From positions 1 through 64,000 of the forward strand of contig NZ_JAHKRN010000041.1 in the NCBI RefSeq assembly GCF_019396385.1: a stretch of DNA of 64,000 bases, given 5' to 3'. Numbering within the stretch: position 1 is the stretch's first letter; each line of letters begins with the position of its first letter. The notes beneath the pieces were generated by a model, which ran no database searches, had not been told where the DNA came from, and saw nothing but the letters and a program-made list of their open reading frames with translations. This stretch comes from Nonomuraea harbinensis. Its GTDB lineage: Bacteria; Actinomycetota; Actinomycetes; Streptosporangiales; Streptosporangiaceae. Below are positions 33,314 through 42,900 of this stretch, piece by piece. A program made the position numbers and the translations under genes.

Positions 33314-35092
33314 ATGCAGGGCGCCGAACGCTATACCGGTTTCACCCCCCTCGACCTCCCCGACCGGACCTGGCCCAGCAGGCGCCTGCGCTCGGCCCCG
33401 CGCTGGCTCTCGACCGACCTGCGTGACGGCAACCAGTCCCTGGCGCGCCCGATGACCCCCGAGCGCAAGCTCATGATGTTCGACCTCCTGGTCTCCATGG
33501 GCTACAAGGAGATCGAGGTCGGCTTCCCCGTCGCCAGCCGCGACGACCACGACTTCGTACGGCTGCTCATCGAGCGCGACCTGATCCCCGACGACGTGCG
33601 GATCACCGTGCTGACCCAGGCGCGCGAGGAGCTGATCAGGGCCACCCTGGACTCGCTCAAGGGCGCGGACCGGGCCATGGTCCACATCTACAACGCCACG
33701 TCCCCGCTGTTCCGCCGGCTGGTCTTCGACCTCGACCGCGCCGGCTGCAGGCAGCTCGCGGTCCGCGGCACGCAGGTGATGATGGACCACGCCGAGCGCG
33801 TGCTGGGCGACTGCGACCTGGGCTACCAGTACTCTCCCGAGCTGTTCAACGAGACCGAGCCCGACTTCTCCCTCGAAGTCTGCTCGGCCGTCATGGACGT
33901 CTGGCAGCCGGAGGCGGGCCGGGGCATCATCCTGAACTTCCCGACCACCGTCGAGCGCTCGCTGCCCAACGTGTTCGCCGACCAGATCGAGTGGCTGGAC
34001 CGGAACCTGCCGCACCGCGAGCACGTGTGCCTGTCCGTCCACCCCCACAACGACCGCGGCACCGGCGTGGCCTCCGCGGAGCTGGCGCTGCTGGCCGGCG
34101 CCGAGCGGATCGAGGGCTGCCTGTTCGGCAACGGCGAGCGCGCCGGCAACGTCTGCCTGGTCACCCTGGGCATGAACCTGTTCTCCCACGGCATCGACCC
34201 CGGCATCGACTTCTCCGACATCAACGCCGTGCGCCGCACCGTCGAGCTGTGCAACCAACTGCCGGTGCACCCCCGGCACCCCTACGGCGGCGACCTGGTC
34301 TACACCGCCTTCTCCGGGTCCCACCAGGACGCCATCAAGAAGGGCTTCGACGAGCGGGAGCGCCAGGCCGCGGCCACCGGCGCGGACCCGTCCCGCCTGC
34401 CGTGGCGCATGCCGTACCTGCCGGTGGACCCCAAGGACGTGGGCCGCACCTACGAGGCGGTGGTACGGGTCAACAGCCAGTCGGGCAAGGGCGGCGTCGC
34501 GTACGTGATGAGCGCCTGGCACGGGCTCAACCTGCCGCGCGGGCTCCAGGCCGAGCTGGCCGCCCGGGTCCAGGAGCGGGCCGAGACGCTGGAGGGCGAG
34601 CTGTCGCCGAGCGGGATCGGGGCGGTGTTCCGCGAGGAGTACCTGTACCGGGGCGACCCCGCCGCACCGCTGGCGATCGGCAGGACACCGCTCGTGGCCA
34701 CGCTGCACATCGACGGCCGCATGGAGATGAGCGGGCCGCGCGCCGACGCGGTCCGCACGCTCGGCGCCGCGCTCGCCCCGTGGGGCGTCCGGCTCCGCGC
34801 CGTGCACCGCACCGCACCGCCACTGGACGCGGACCTGACCCCGGAGCAGCCGGCGCTCGCCGGCCACTCCCCCGATGACGTCGTGGTCTACGCCGAGTGC
34901 GGCACGGGCACCGGCGCGGGCACGGGCGTGGCGTGGGGTGCCGGCATCGGCGCGGACGTGACGGCCGCGGCGCTGTCGGCCGTGCGGGCGGCGGGCCGCA
35001 GGCTGGCCCGCAGGGCCGACCGGCCGGCCCAGGCGCAGGACCGCGCGCGCCCGGCCGCCGACCGCCCCCACCTGATGGCCGCCGGAGAGTAG
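33314..35092 (+). CDS. 2-isopropylmalate synthase-like protein (LeuA paralogue)
   Basis: A 592-residue enzyme of the long actinobacterial LeuA type. The catalytic barrel opens LSTDLRDGNQSLARPMTPER, holds EIEVGFPVASRDDHDFVR and the metal His pair in LSVHPHNDRGTGVAS, then GCLFGNGERAGNVCLVTL. The C-terminal dimer/regulatory domain (about 430-570) retains VVYAECGTGTG and GIGADVTAAALSAV. It condenses acetyl-CoA with a 2-oxoacid. In a cluster such a paralogue usually supplies a chain-extended amino or branched acid, or replaces housekeeping LeuA during production. The substrate is inferred only. Confidence 0.9.
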   Translation: MQGAERYTGFTPLDLPDRTWPSRRLRSAPRWLSTDLRDGNQSLARPMTPERKLMMFDLLVSMGYKEIEVGFPVASRDDHDFVRLLIERDLIPDDVRITVLTQAREELIRATLDSLKGADRAMVHIYNATSPLFRRLVFDLDRAGCRQLAVRGTQVMMDHAERVLGDCDLGYQYSPELFNETEPDFSLEVCSAVMDVWQPEAGRGIILNFPTTVERSLPNVFADQIEWLDRNLPHREHVCLSVHPHNDRGTGVASAELALLAGAERIEGCLFGNGERAGNVCLVTLGMNLFSHGIDPGIDFSDINAVRRTVELCNQLPVHPRHPYGGDLVYTAFSGSHQDAIKKGFDERERQAAATGADPSRLPWRMPYLPVDPKDVGRTYEAVVRVNSQSGKGGVAYVMSAWHGLNLPRGLQAELAARVQERAETLEGELSPSGIGAVFREEYLYRGDPAAPLAIGRTPLVATLHIDGRMEMSGPRADAVRTLGAALAPWGVRLRAVHRTAPPLDADLTPEQPALAGHSPDDVVVYAECGTGTGAGTGVAWGAGIGADVTAAALSAVRAAGRRLARRADRPAQAQDRARPAADRPHLMAAGE

Positions 35093-35098
35093 CCCGTC

Positions 35099-35194
35099 AT
35101 GTCACGGATCAGGACCAGACGCCCCAGGCCCAGGCGATCCGGCCAGGACGCGCTCGACCTGCGGACGCCCTCCGGACGCAAGCTGCCCTACTGA
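35099..35194 (+). CDS. Small ORF, 31-residue Arg-rich peptide (candidate)
   Basis: A complete 31-codon frame lies between the LeuA-like gene and the LAL regulator: it starts MSRIRTRRPRPRRSG and ends RTPSGRKLPY. A GGAG sits 11 bases before its ATG, overlapping the end of the LeuA-like gene, and the LAL start follows 20 bases after its stop. It could be a small regulatory leader, or random. No family is recognised. Confidence 0.25.
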   Translation: MSRIRTRRPRPRRSGQDALDLRTPSGRKLPY

Positions 35195-35214
35195 ACCCGC
35201 GCAAGAGGAGGATC

Positions 35215-37989
35215 ATGGCACCGGACGATCGGCGGCAGGACGCGGCTCTCCTGATGGAGCTGCTGGAGGAGGCGAAGGCCGGCAGGGGCCGGATCGCGAT
35301 GGTGACGGGCGCCGTCGCCACCGGCAAGAGCGAGCTGCTGCACGACTTCGCCGAGCAGGCGCTCCGGCACGGCGCGCTCCCGCTGTCCGCGACAGGCTCC
35401 CTCGCCGAGCGCGACCTGCCACTCGGCGTGCTCTCGCAGCTCGTGCGGAACACGCCGGCCGACGAGCACCGCGCGGCCACGCTGGACCTGCTGCGCGAGG
35501 GCGCCCGCGCGCACCTGTCACGCGCGCCGGGCGCGGAGTCCTTCGCGCACGTGGACGCGCAGATCGTGGACGCCCTCTGCACGGTGCTGCTGAAACTGTC
35601 GGAGCGCCGCCCTCTGGCGATCGTCGTGGACGACGTGCAGCACGCCGATCGCGCCTCGCAGCTGTGCCTGTCCTACCTCGCGCGCCGGGTGAGGTACGCC
35701 CGGGTCATGCTCGTACTCAGCGGCCCTGACCACCACGCCCACCCGCACCCGCTCCTGCGCACCGAGGTGGAGCGCCAGCCGCACTGCCGCCCGGTGCGGC
35801 TGGCGCACCTGGCGGAGGAGGGCGTGGCCGAGCGGGTGCGGCAGCGGGAGGGGGCGCAGGCGGCCGACCGCTTCGCCGCCCGGTGCCACGAGCTGAGCGG
35901 CGGCAACCGGCTGCTGGCGGACGCGGCGCTGGAGGACCTGCGGGCCACCGGCGAGCCCGGCGAGAGGTACGCCGACGCGGTGCTGGCCTGCCTGCAGCGC
36001 GCCGATCCCGACCTGCTCCCCGTGGCCCGCGCGCTGGCCGTGATGGGCGAGCCCGGCGCCGCCGGACGGCTGCTCGGCCGGGGCGAGGCGGCCACGGCCA
36101 GGGCGGTCCAGGCGCTGGCCGGGGCCGGGCTGCTCGCCGGCGGCCGGTTCCGGCACGAGGCCGCCGCGTCCGCCGTGCTGGCCGGGCTGGACACCTCGGA
36201 GCTGATCGACCTCCACCGCCGGGCGGCGGAGCTGACCTACCAGGAGGGCGCGCCCGCCGCCGTCGTGGCCGGCCACCTCCTGCGGGCCACCCACGCGGGA
36301 GACCCGTGGGCGCTGTCGGTGCTGGAGGAGGCCGCCAAGCAGGCGCTGCGCGACGACGGGGTCGAGTCGGCCATCGAGTACCTCAAGCTGGCCTGGCAGG
36401 CGTGCGACGACGAGCGGCGCAGGGCGCGGATCACCACCACGCTGGTGCGGGCCAGGTGGCGGATCGACCCGGGGACGCAGACCGGCCAGCTGGCCGAGCT
36501 GACCGAGGCGCTGCACCAGGGCCATCTGGGCGGCGGCGACGCCATCGTGCTGGCCAGGGCGCTGCTGTGGCACGGCCACGTCGCCGACGCCAAGGACGTC
36601 CTGGGCTGCCTGGGCGACGGCGGGGAGCTGGACCGCGAGGCGGTGGCGGAGCTGGGCGCGACCCGCGCCTGGCTGCGCAGCAGCTGGCCCGCCTTCCTGC
36701 CGCATCTGCCTGAGCCGCCCGCCGAGCAGGCGGGCGCCGCGGCCCGCTCGCTCGGCGCCGACCGCCGGCTGGTGTCGGCCGACGCGCTGGCCTCCACGCT
36801 GCGCGAGGGCCCGCAGGAGGAGCTCGTGACCGTGGCCGAGCGCATCCTGCGCGGCTCCCGCCTGGACGAGATGTCCATGGACGCGGTGGAGTGCGCGCTG
36901 CTGACCCTGATCTACAGCGACCGGGCCGATCGGGCCGCGCCCTGGTGCGACGTCTTCGTGTCCGAGGCGGCCGACCGGCACGCGCCCAGCCGTCAGGCGA
37001 GGCTGTCGGCGATCCGGGCGGAGATCTCGCTGCGCCGGGGCGACCTGGCCGCGGCGGCGCGCGACGCCCAGCGGGCCCTGGAACTCGTCTCGCCGGAGAG
37101 CTGGGGGGTCGCCGTCGGCGCGCCGCTGGGCATCCTGCTGATGGCCGGGGCCGGCATGGGCCGCCACCTGGACTACCTGCGCCAGGCCGCCCAGCCGGTG
37201 CCTGAGGCCATGCTGGAGACCCGGTTCGCCGCCCAGTACCTCTACGGCAAGGGCCGCTTCGCGCTGATGTCGGGCCAGCCCAGGCAGGCGCTGCGCGACC
37301 TGCGCCTGTGCGGTGAGCTGACGTGCGCGTGGGGGCTGGACGTCCCGGAGTTCGTCCCGTGGCGGCTGGAGGCGGCCGAGGCGCTGATCCGCCTCGGCGA
37401 GGTGGACGAGGCGCGCGGGCTCATCGAGACCCAGCTCGCCGGCTGTGGCAAGCGGTCGAAGCGGGTGCACGGGATGGCGTTGCGCCTGCTCGCCGCGGCG
37501 AGCGAGGTGCGGCACCGCGTCATGCTCCTGCGCCGCGCCGCCGACCTGCTGCGCGCGGGCGGAGACCGGTACGAGCACGCCAGGGCGCTGTTCGACCTCA
37601 CCGAGGCGTACCACGCGATCGGCGAGCACCGCAGGGCCGGGATGCTGAGCGGCCGGGCCGGCGCGCTGGCCCAGGAATGCCACGCCGGCGCGCTGATCCG
37701 CGATCCGGCCCGCGCCCGCAGGAACGGCCAGGTGAACGGACAGGTCAACGGTCAGGTGAACGGCCGGCTCAACGGGCACGCCGGCGGGCAGAGCCCGGAA
37801 GCGGCGCTCAGCGAGGCCGAGCAGCGCGTGGCGGCGCTGGCCGCGGACGGGTACTCCAACCGGGAGATCTCCGGCAAGCTCTTCATCACCGTGAGCACCG
37901 TGGAGCAGCACCTGACGCGGATCTACCGCAAGCTCAACGTCTCGCGCCGCCGTGACCTGCCGGCCGGTCTGGCCGGCAGGTCACTGTAG
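35215..37989 (+). CDS. LAL-type LuxR transcriptional regulator with AAA ATPase domain
   Basis: A 924-residue large ATP-binding LuxR regulator. Walker A is GAVATGKSELL near residue 34, Walker B-like LAIVVDDVQHAD near 140, followed by a long helical TPR-like region. The C-terminal HTH (about 860-915) reads LSEAEQRVAALAADGYSNRE and TVSTVEQHLTRIYRKLNVS. An Asn-Gly-Gln-Val repeat joins the two parts. AAGAGGAGGATC precedes the ATG. LAL proteins are common pathway-specific activators. It is a prime candidate to bind the TAGGGGTT sites. Confidence 0.93.
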   Translation: MAPDDRRQDAALLMELLEEAKAGRGRIAMVTGAVATGKSELLHDFAEQALRHGALPLSATGSLAERDLPLGVLSQLVRNTPADEHRAATLDLLREGARAHLSRAPGAESFAHVDAQIVDALCTVLLKLSERRPLAIVVDDVQHADRASQLCLSYLARRVRYARVMLVLSGPDHHAHPHPLLRTEVERQPHCRPVRLAHLAEEGVAERVRQREGAQAADRFAARCHELSGGNRLLADAALEDLRATGEPGERYADAVLACLQRADPDLLPVARALAVMGEPGAAGRLLGRGEAATARAVQALAGAGLLAGGRFRHEAAASAVLAGLDTSELIDLHRRAAELTYQEGAPAAVVAGHLLRATHAGDPWALSVLEEAAKQALRDDGVESAIEYLKLAWQACDDERRRARITTTLVRARWRIDPGTQTGQLAELTEALHQGHLGGGDAIVLARALLWHGHVADAKDVLGCLGDGGELDREAVAELGATRAWLRSSWPAFLPHLPEPPAEQAGAAARSLGADRRLVSADALASTLREGPQEELVTVAERILRGSRLDEMSMDAVECALLTLIYSDRADRAAPWCDVFVSEAADRHAPSRQARLSAIRAEISLRRGDLAAAARDAQRALELVSPESWGVAVGAPLGILLMAGAGMGRHLDYLRQAAQPVPEAMLETRFAAQYLYGKGRFALMSGQPRQALRDLRLCGELTCAWGLDVPEFVPWRLEAAEALIRLGEVDEARGLIETQLAGCGKRSKRVHGMALRLLAAASEVRHRVMLLRRAADLLRAGGDRYEHARALFDLTEAYHAIGEHRRAGMLSGRAGALAQECHAGALIRDPARARRNGQVNGQVNGQVNGRLNGHAGGQSPEAALSEAEQRVAALAADGYSNREISGKLFITVSTVEQHLTRIYRKLNVSRRRDLPAGLAGRSL
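37723..37770 (+). repeat. Four 12-base tandem repeats coding NGQV
   Basis: Four near-identical 12-base units beginning AACGG(C/A/T)CAGGT follow each other inside the LAL regulator gene and encode NGQV NGQV NGQV NGRL, then NGHAGGQ. They form a flexible linker before the DNA-binding domain. Slippage could change linker length between strains. Confidence 0.9.
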
Positions 37990-37994
37990 CGATC

Positions 37995-38204
37995 TCACTC
38001 GGCGACGGCCGTGCGCATGACCCACTCGAAGACGACGGCGCGCTCGCCGTCGACGGTGGCGCTCTCGCCGCCGCGCCTGAAGTGCTCGTACCCGGCGCCG
38101 TGCGGGAGCTTGAACACCTCGGTGCCGGGGCTCACGCGCTGCACCCGCCGCTCGGCCGGAACCGCCTCCGGTCCGCCGACCAGGACGGCTCTGATCTCCT
38201 TCAT
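37995..38204 (-). CDS. DUF5988-family small protein
   Basis: A 69-residue protein resembling DUF5988: VLVGGPEAVPAERRVQRVS, then KLPHGAGYEHFRR and AVVFEWVMRTAVAE. Small proteins of this sort are found in actinomycete biosynthetic clusters. The function is unknown. It follows the carboxyltransferase gene after 25 bases on the same strand and converges on the LAL gene with only five bases between the stops. Confidence 0.75.
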   Translation of the reverse strand: MKEIRAVLVGGPEAVPAERRVQRVSPGTEVFKLPHGAGYEHFRRGGESATVDGERAVVFEWVMRTAVAE

Positions 38205-38229
38205 GGTGCCTCCTCTTGGTGAGAGGTGT

Positions 38230-39711
38230 TCACAGCGGGATGCTGGAGTGGCGTCCGCGCGCCCGGGGCGCCCGGTCCAGCGCCTGGGCCAGCCTGAGCC
38301 GGGTCGTCTCCGGCGCGATCACCTCGTCGACCACGCCGAGCGCGATCGCGCGGGCCACCCCGCCGGCGGTCCGGCGCTGCTCCTCGGCCAGCCGGGCGCT
38401 CAGTTCCTCGCGCTCGTCGTCGGGGGCGGCGGCCAGGGTCTTGCGGTGCAGGACGCGTACGGCGCTCTCCGCGCCCATGACCGCCACCTCGGCGTCCGGC
38501 CAGGCGAAGGTCGCGGTGGCGCCGAGCGAGCGGGAGTTCATCGCGATGTAGGCCCCGCCGTAGGCCTTGCGGGTGATCAGCGTGACGCGCGGCACCACGG
38601 ACTCGGCGAAGGCGTGCAGGAGCTTGGCGCCCCGCCGGACGACGCCGCCCCATTCCTGGTCCACCCCGGGCAGGAAGCCGGGGACGTCGACCAGCACGAC
38701 CAGGGGAACTCCCAGGGAGTCGCACATGCGGACGAACCGCGCGCTCTTCTCCGCCGACAGCGAGTCCAGGCAGCCGCCCTTGCGGATCGGGTTGTTGGCC
38801 AGGACGCCGATCGGACGGCCGCCGAGCCGGCCGAGGCCGACCAGGACGTTGGCCGCCCAGCGGGGCTGCAGCTCCTCGAAGACCGGCCCGCGCGCGTCAC
38901 CGTCCACGAGGGCGCGCACCAGCGGCCGCACGTCGTAGGCGCGCCGCGGCGACTCGGGCAGCAGCGCGCGCAGGTCTCTCGGCTCGCGCAGCGGGGCCAG
39001 CTCGAACCGGCCCTGCCCGGCGCGGAGCAGCCCGGCGAGGCGGCGGGCGCGGAAGCAGGCGTCGTCCTCGTCGGCGGCCTGCACGTGCACCACGCCCGAC
39101 CTCGGGCCGTGCGCGTCGGGGCCGCCGAGCGCCGCCATGTCGATCTTCTCGCCGGTGACGCTCCGCACGATGTCGGGGCCGGTCACGAAGACGCGCCCGG
39201 AGCCGGTCATGACGATCACGTCGGTCAGGGCAGGACCGTAGGCGGCGGCCCCCGCGGCCGGGCCGAGGACGACCGAGATCTGCGGCACCACGCCGGAGGC
39301 CCTGGTCATCGCGGCGAACATGCGGCCCACGCCGTCCATGGACTCGACGCCGTCGGCGAGCCTGGCGCCTCCGGAGTGCCACAGGCCGATCACCGGGCAG
39401 CCCTCCGCCACGGCGGCGTCGGTGGCGGCCACGATGTGCCGGGCCCCGGCCGCGCCGAGCGCGCCGCCCATCTTCCTGGCGTCGGTGCAGAAGGCGATGA
39501 CGGGCCGCCCGTCCACCCGGCCCCGCACCGCGCTCACGCCGCTGTCGTCGTCCGCGTGCAGCGCGACGGGCGTGCCCGGGTCCAGCAGCCGGGCCAGCCT
39601 GACCGAAGGGGCGCGCGGGTCGGCGGCGGGCTCCGCCCCGCGCTCGGCCGGCGCGCGGCTCACCGGCAGCTCGTCCGGCAGCTCGTCCGGCAGCGTGGGC
39701 AAGACGGTCAT
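38230..39711 (-). CDS. Acyl-CoA carboxylase beta subunit (carboxyltransferase)
   Basis: A 493-residue carboxyltransferase of the AccB/PccB type. It has both crotonase-like halves: CTDARKMGGALGAAGARHIV and GLWHSGGARLADGVESM in the N-half, ANNPIRKGGCLDSLSAEK, DVPGFLPGVDQEWGG and RKAYGGAYIAMNSRSLGA in the C-half. It makes malonyl-CoA or methylmalonyl-CoA together with a biotinylated alpha subunit, which must lie elsewhere. The N-terminus has a short DELPDELP repeat. As a cluster gene it would raise extender supply for the PKS. Confidence 0.92.
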   Translation of the reverse strand: MTVLPTLPDELPDELPVSRAPAERGAEPAADPRAPSVRLARLLDPGTPVALHADDDSGVSAVRGRVDGRPVIAFCTDARKMGGALGAAGARHIVAATDAAVAEGCPVIGLWHSGGARLADGVESMDGVGRMFAAMTRASGVVPQISVVLGPAAGAAAYGPALTDVIVMTGSGRVFVTGPDIVRSVTGEKIDMAALGGPDAHGPRSGVVHVQAADEDDACFRARRLAGLLRAGQGRFELAPLREPRDLRALLPESPRRAYDVRPLVRALVDGDARGPVFEELQPRWAANVLVGLGRLGGRPIGVLANNPIRKGGCLDSLSAEKSARFVRMCDSLGVPLVVLVDVPGFLPGVDQEWGGVVRRGAKLLHAFAESVVPRVTLITRKAYGGAYIAMNSRSLGATATFAWPDAEVAVMGAESAVRVLHRKTLAAAPDDEREELSARLAEEQRRTAGGVARAIALGVVDEVIAPETTRLRLAQALDRAPRARGRHSSIPL

Positions 39712-39796
39712 CCCTGATCCCCTGTGCTCGACGGTCTCTCACGGGTCCGTGGACCCGTGGCACCCATCGAATGTGTCAACGGCCGGGGTGCCGGCC

Positions 39797-39804
39797 AACC
39801 CCTA
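39797..39804. promoter_or_regulatory. AACCCCTA element upstream of the carboxyltransferase
   Basis: AACCCCTA occurs 86 bases upstream of the carboxyltransferase start, in the divergent gap to the GH92 gene. It is the last copy seen going right. It may mark the cluster's edge. Confidence 0.45.
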
Positions 39805-39909
39805 TTCACGCCTGCGCGGATGGCAACTTGTGCGCGCCGTTTTCGCTCGTTGACCGGGGTGTGGGGGCGGGTTTCGATGATTCGATCTCACCCTCGAAAG
39901 GTGTGCGAC

Positions 39910-42900
39910 ATGTCCTTGTGGTCGTTACCGATTGTCACCACGTTGCTGGCCACGGCGGTGTTCCCCGCCGGGGCCGTCACGACCCCCGATCCGGGATCCG
40001 CCGCCGTGCGCGACCCGGCCTCGCTGGTCAACGTCTTCCACGGTACGAAGGAGGCGGCGGCCGACTTCGGGCACGGCGGCGGCGGGGGGATGACCTTCCC
40101 CGGCGCCGTGCTGCCGTTCGGGATGATGCAGTGGAGCCCCGACACGGTGGAGGACGCCGGCGGCGGTTACCGCTGGGAGGACGACCGCCTGCGCGGCTTC
40201 TCCATGACCCACATCTCCGGGCCGGGCTGCACCGGCGCCCAGGACTTCCCCGTGATGCCCTTCTCCGGCCGGATCGGCCGCTCCCCCGCGACGCACGGGA
40301 TGGACTACGTCCAGACCTTCCAGCACACCGCCGAGAAGGCCTCGCCCGGCTTCTACGGCGTCACCCTGGACACCGGCGTCAAGACCGAGCTGTCGGTCAG
40401 CACGCGGGCGGGCATCGGCCGCTTCACCTTCCCTGAGGGCAAGCCGGCCACGCTGCTGCTGAACACCAGCGGCTCGATCAACGGCGTGGACGACGGCGAG
40501 ACCCGGATCAGCGGGAACACCGTCGAGGGCTGGGTGCTGACCGGCGGGTTCTGCGGCCCCCCGACGCGCTACAAGGTCTACTTCCACGCCACCTTCGACC
40601 GGCCGGTCACCGGCTTCGGCACCTGGAAGGACGACCAGGTGCTGCCCGGCGCGCGGGTCGTCGCCAACGCCTCCGAAGGCAAGGTGAAGGGTCATGTCGT
40701 CACCTCTGACGACGTGGTGGTGAACGGGCCGGGGTCCGGCGCGTACCTGGAGTTCGACCCCGCCACGCCGGTGCAGATGCGGGTGGGCCTGTCGTACGTG
40801 AGCGTCGAGGGCGCCAGGAACAACCTGCGGACGGAGATCGGCGCCAAGAACCTGGAGCAGGTGGCGAGCGAGGCGGAGGCCGTCTGGAACGCCCGTCTCG
40901 GCCAGGTGCGGATCGAGGGCGGCACCGACGCCCAGCGGCGCACCTTCTACAGCAGCCTCTACCACGCGCTGCTCCAGCCGTACGTCTTCGACGACGCCGA
41001 CGGCACCTACGTCGGCTCCGACTACGAGATCCACCGGGTCAAGCCGGGCCACCACCACTACGCGACCTTCTCCGGCTGGGACGTCTACCGCAGCCAGGTC
41101 CAGTTGCTGGCCCTGCTCGCGCCGGACGTGGCGAGCGACATCGCGCAGTCGATGTACGTCAACGCCCAGGCGCTCGGCAACGTGTGGGACCGCTGGTCGC
41201 ACCAGAACGCGGTCACCGGCGTCATGGTGGGCGACCCGTTCCACGTGATCCTCTCCACGGTGCACGCCTTCGGCGCGCGCGACTTCGAGGCCGCCGCAGC
41301 CCTGAAGGCGATGGCCGAGGCCGCCCGGCGCAGCGGCCCGATGGACATCGGTCACCCGTTGCTGGACTACGACGAGCGGCCGGGCAACGCCGCGTACATG
41401 GACAAGGGGTACGTGCCGTCGGACCCGTCCGCGACGCTGGAGTACGGCGTGGCCGACTTCGGCATCGCCCAGCTGGCCTCCCGGCTCGGCGACCAGGGCA
41501 CGCGGGCGGAGTTCATGAAGCGCGCGCAGGCGTGGCAGCACCTGTTCAACCCGGCCAACGGCTGGGTCCAGCCCAAGATGGGGGACGGCGCGTTCAAGTC
41601 GCCGTTCGACCCGGCCGCCGCTGACGTCTACATGGAGGGCAACGGGGCGCAGTACCACTGGATGGTGCCGCACAACCCGCAGGGGCTGATCACCGCGATG
41701 GGCGGCGCCCAGGAAGCGGTGACCAGGCTGGACGACTACTTCAAGGAGCTGAACGCCGGCCCGCACCGGCCGTACGCCTACCTCGGCAACGAGGTCGCGC
41801 TGCAGTCGCCGTGGCTGTACGCGTGGGCGGGCCGGCCGTACAGGACGCAGGAAGTCGTACGGAAGACGCAGAAGGAGCTGTTCGGCCCCGGCCCCGACGG
41901 GCTCGTCGGCAACGACGACCTGGGCACGATGGGCGCCTGGTACGTGTGGTCGGCCATGGGCCTGTTCCCGGCCATTCCCGGCCGGGCCGAGCTGCTGGTG
42001 AACACGCCGCTGTTCGACCGGATCACCATCGACAGGCCCGGCGGCGACATCCAGATCAACGCGCCCGGGTCCGCGGGCGGCTACATCCGGGCGCTGCGCG
42101 TGAACGGCGCCCCGGTGTCGCAGGCGTGGCTGCCGGAGACGTTCGCCACGCGGGGCGGGCGGCTGGACTTCACGGTGGGCGGCTCGCCGAACCTCGCCTT
42201 CGGGGCCCGCCCGTCGGACGCGCCGCCGTCGTTCGGCGAGGGCACCGAGCCGTACCTGCTGGGGCTCAACCCGGGAAGCGGTCCGGTGGCGCCCGGCGGG
42301 ACCTTCGAGGCCGACCTCACGATCCGGTCCATGGAGCGGACGGCCACGGTAGCGTGGCAGGCCACGCCGCCGCCGGGGATCACGGTGACGCCGTCGAGCG
42401 GACGCCTGCTCGTGCCGGCCGGGCGCGCCACGACCCGCAAGATCAGCATCACCGTGGACCCCGGCGTGGCGCTCGGCTTCCACACCGTGCCGATCGTCGC
42501 GGGCGAGGCGACCGGCGGCGTGCGGCTGAACGTGGCCGAGCGCGGCACGCTGGCGTGGCACCACAACAACGCCGGCATCGGCGACGCCGCGGTGCCCGAC
42601 GAGGCCAACATCGACGGGCCCGGGTTCAGCTACTCGGCGCAGGCCCTGGCCGACGAGGGCGTCGAGCCGGGCGGCACCGTCTCCTGGAAGGGCTTCGACT
42701 TCACCTGGCCCGACCGCAAGCCCGGCGAGTGGGACAACCTGCGGCCGGGCACCGCGCCGATCGAGGTGGCGGCGCCCGACGGGGCGAGCGAGCTGGCGTT
42801 CCTCGGGTCGGGCGTGAACGGCTGGCCCGAGTCGAAGGTGACGGTCACCTACACCGACGGCTCGACGAGCACCGGCAAGCTCGGCCTCAGCGAATGGATC

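Noticed and set aside
34897..35214. N-terminal extension of the LAL regulator
   Set aside because: The extension overlaps the LeuA-like gene and is Arg/Gly low-complexity. The ATG at 35215 has an ideal ribosome site and begins at the family start.
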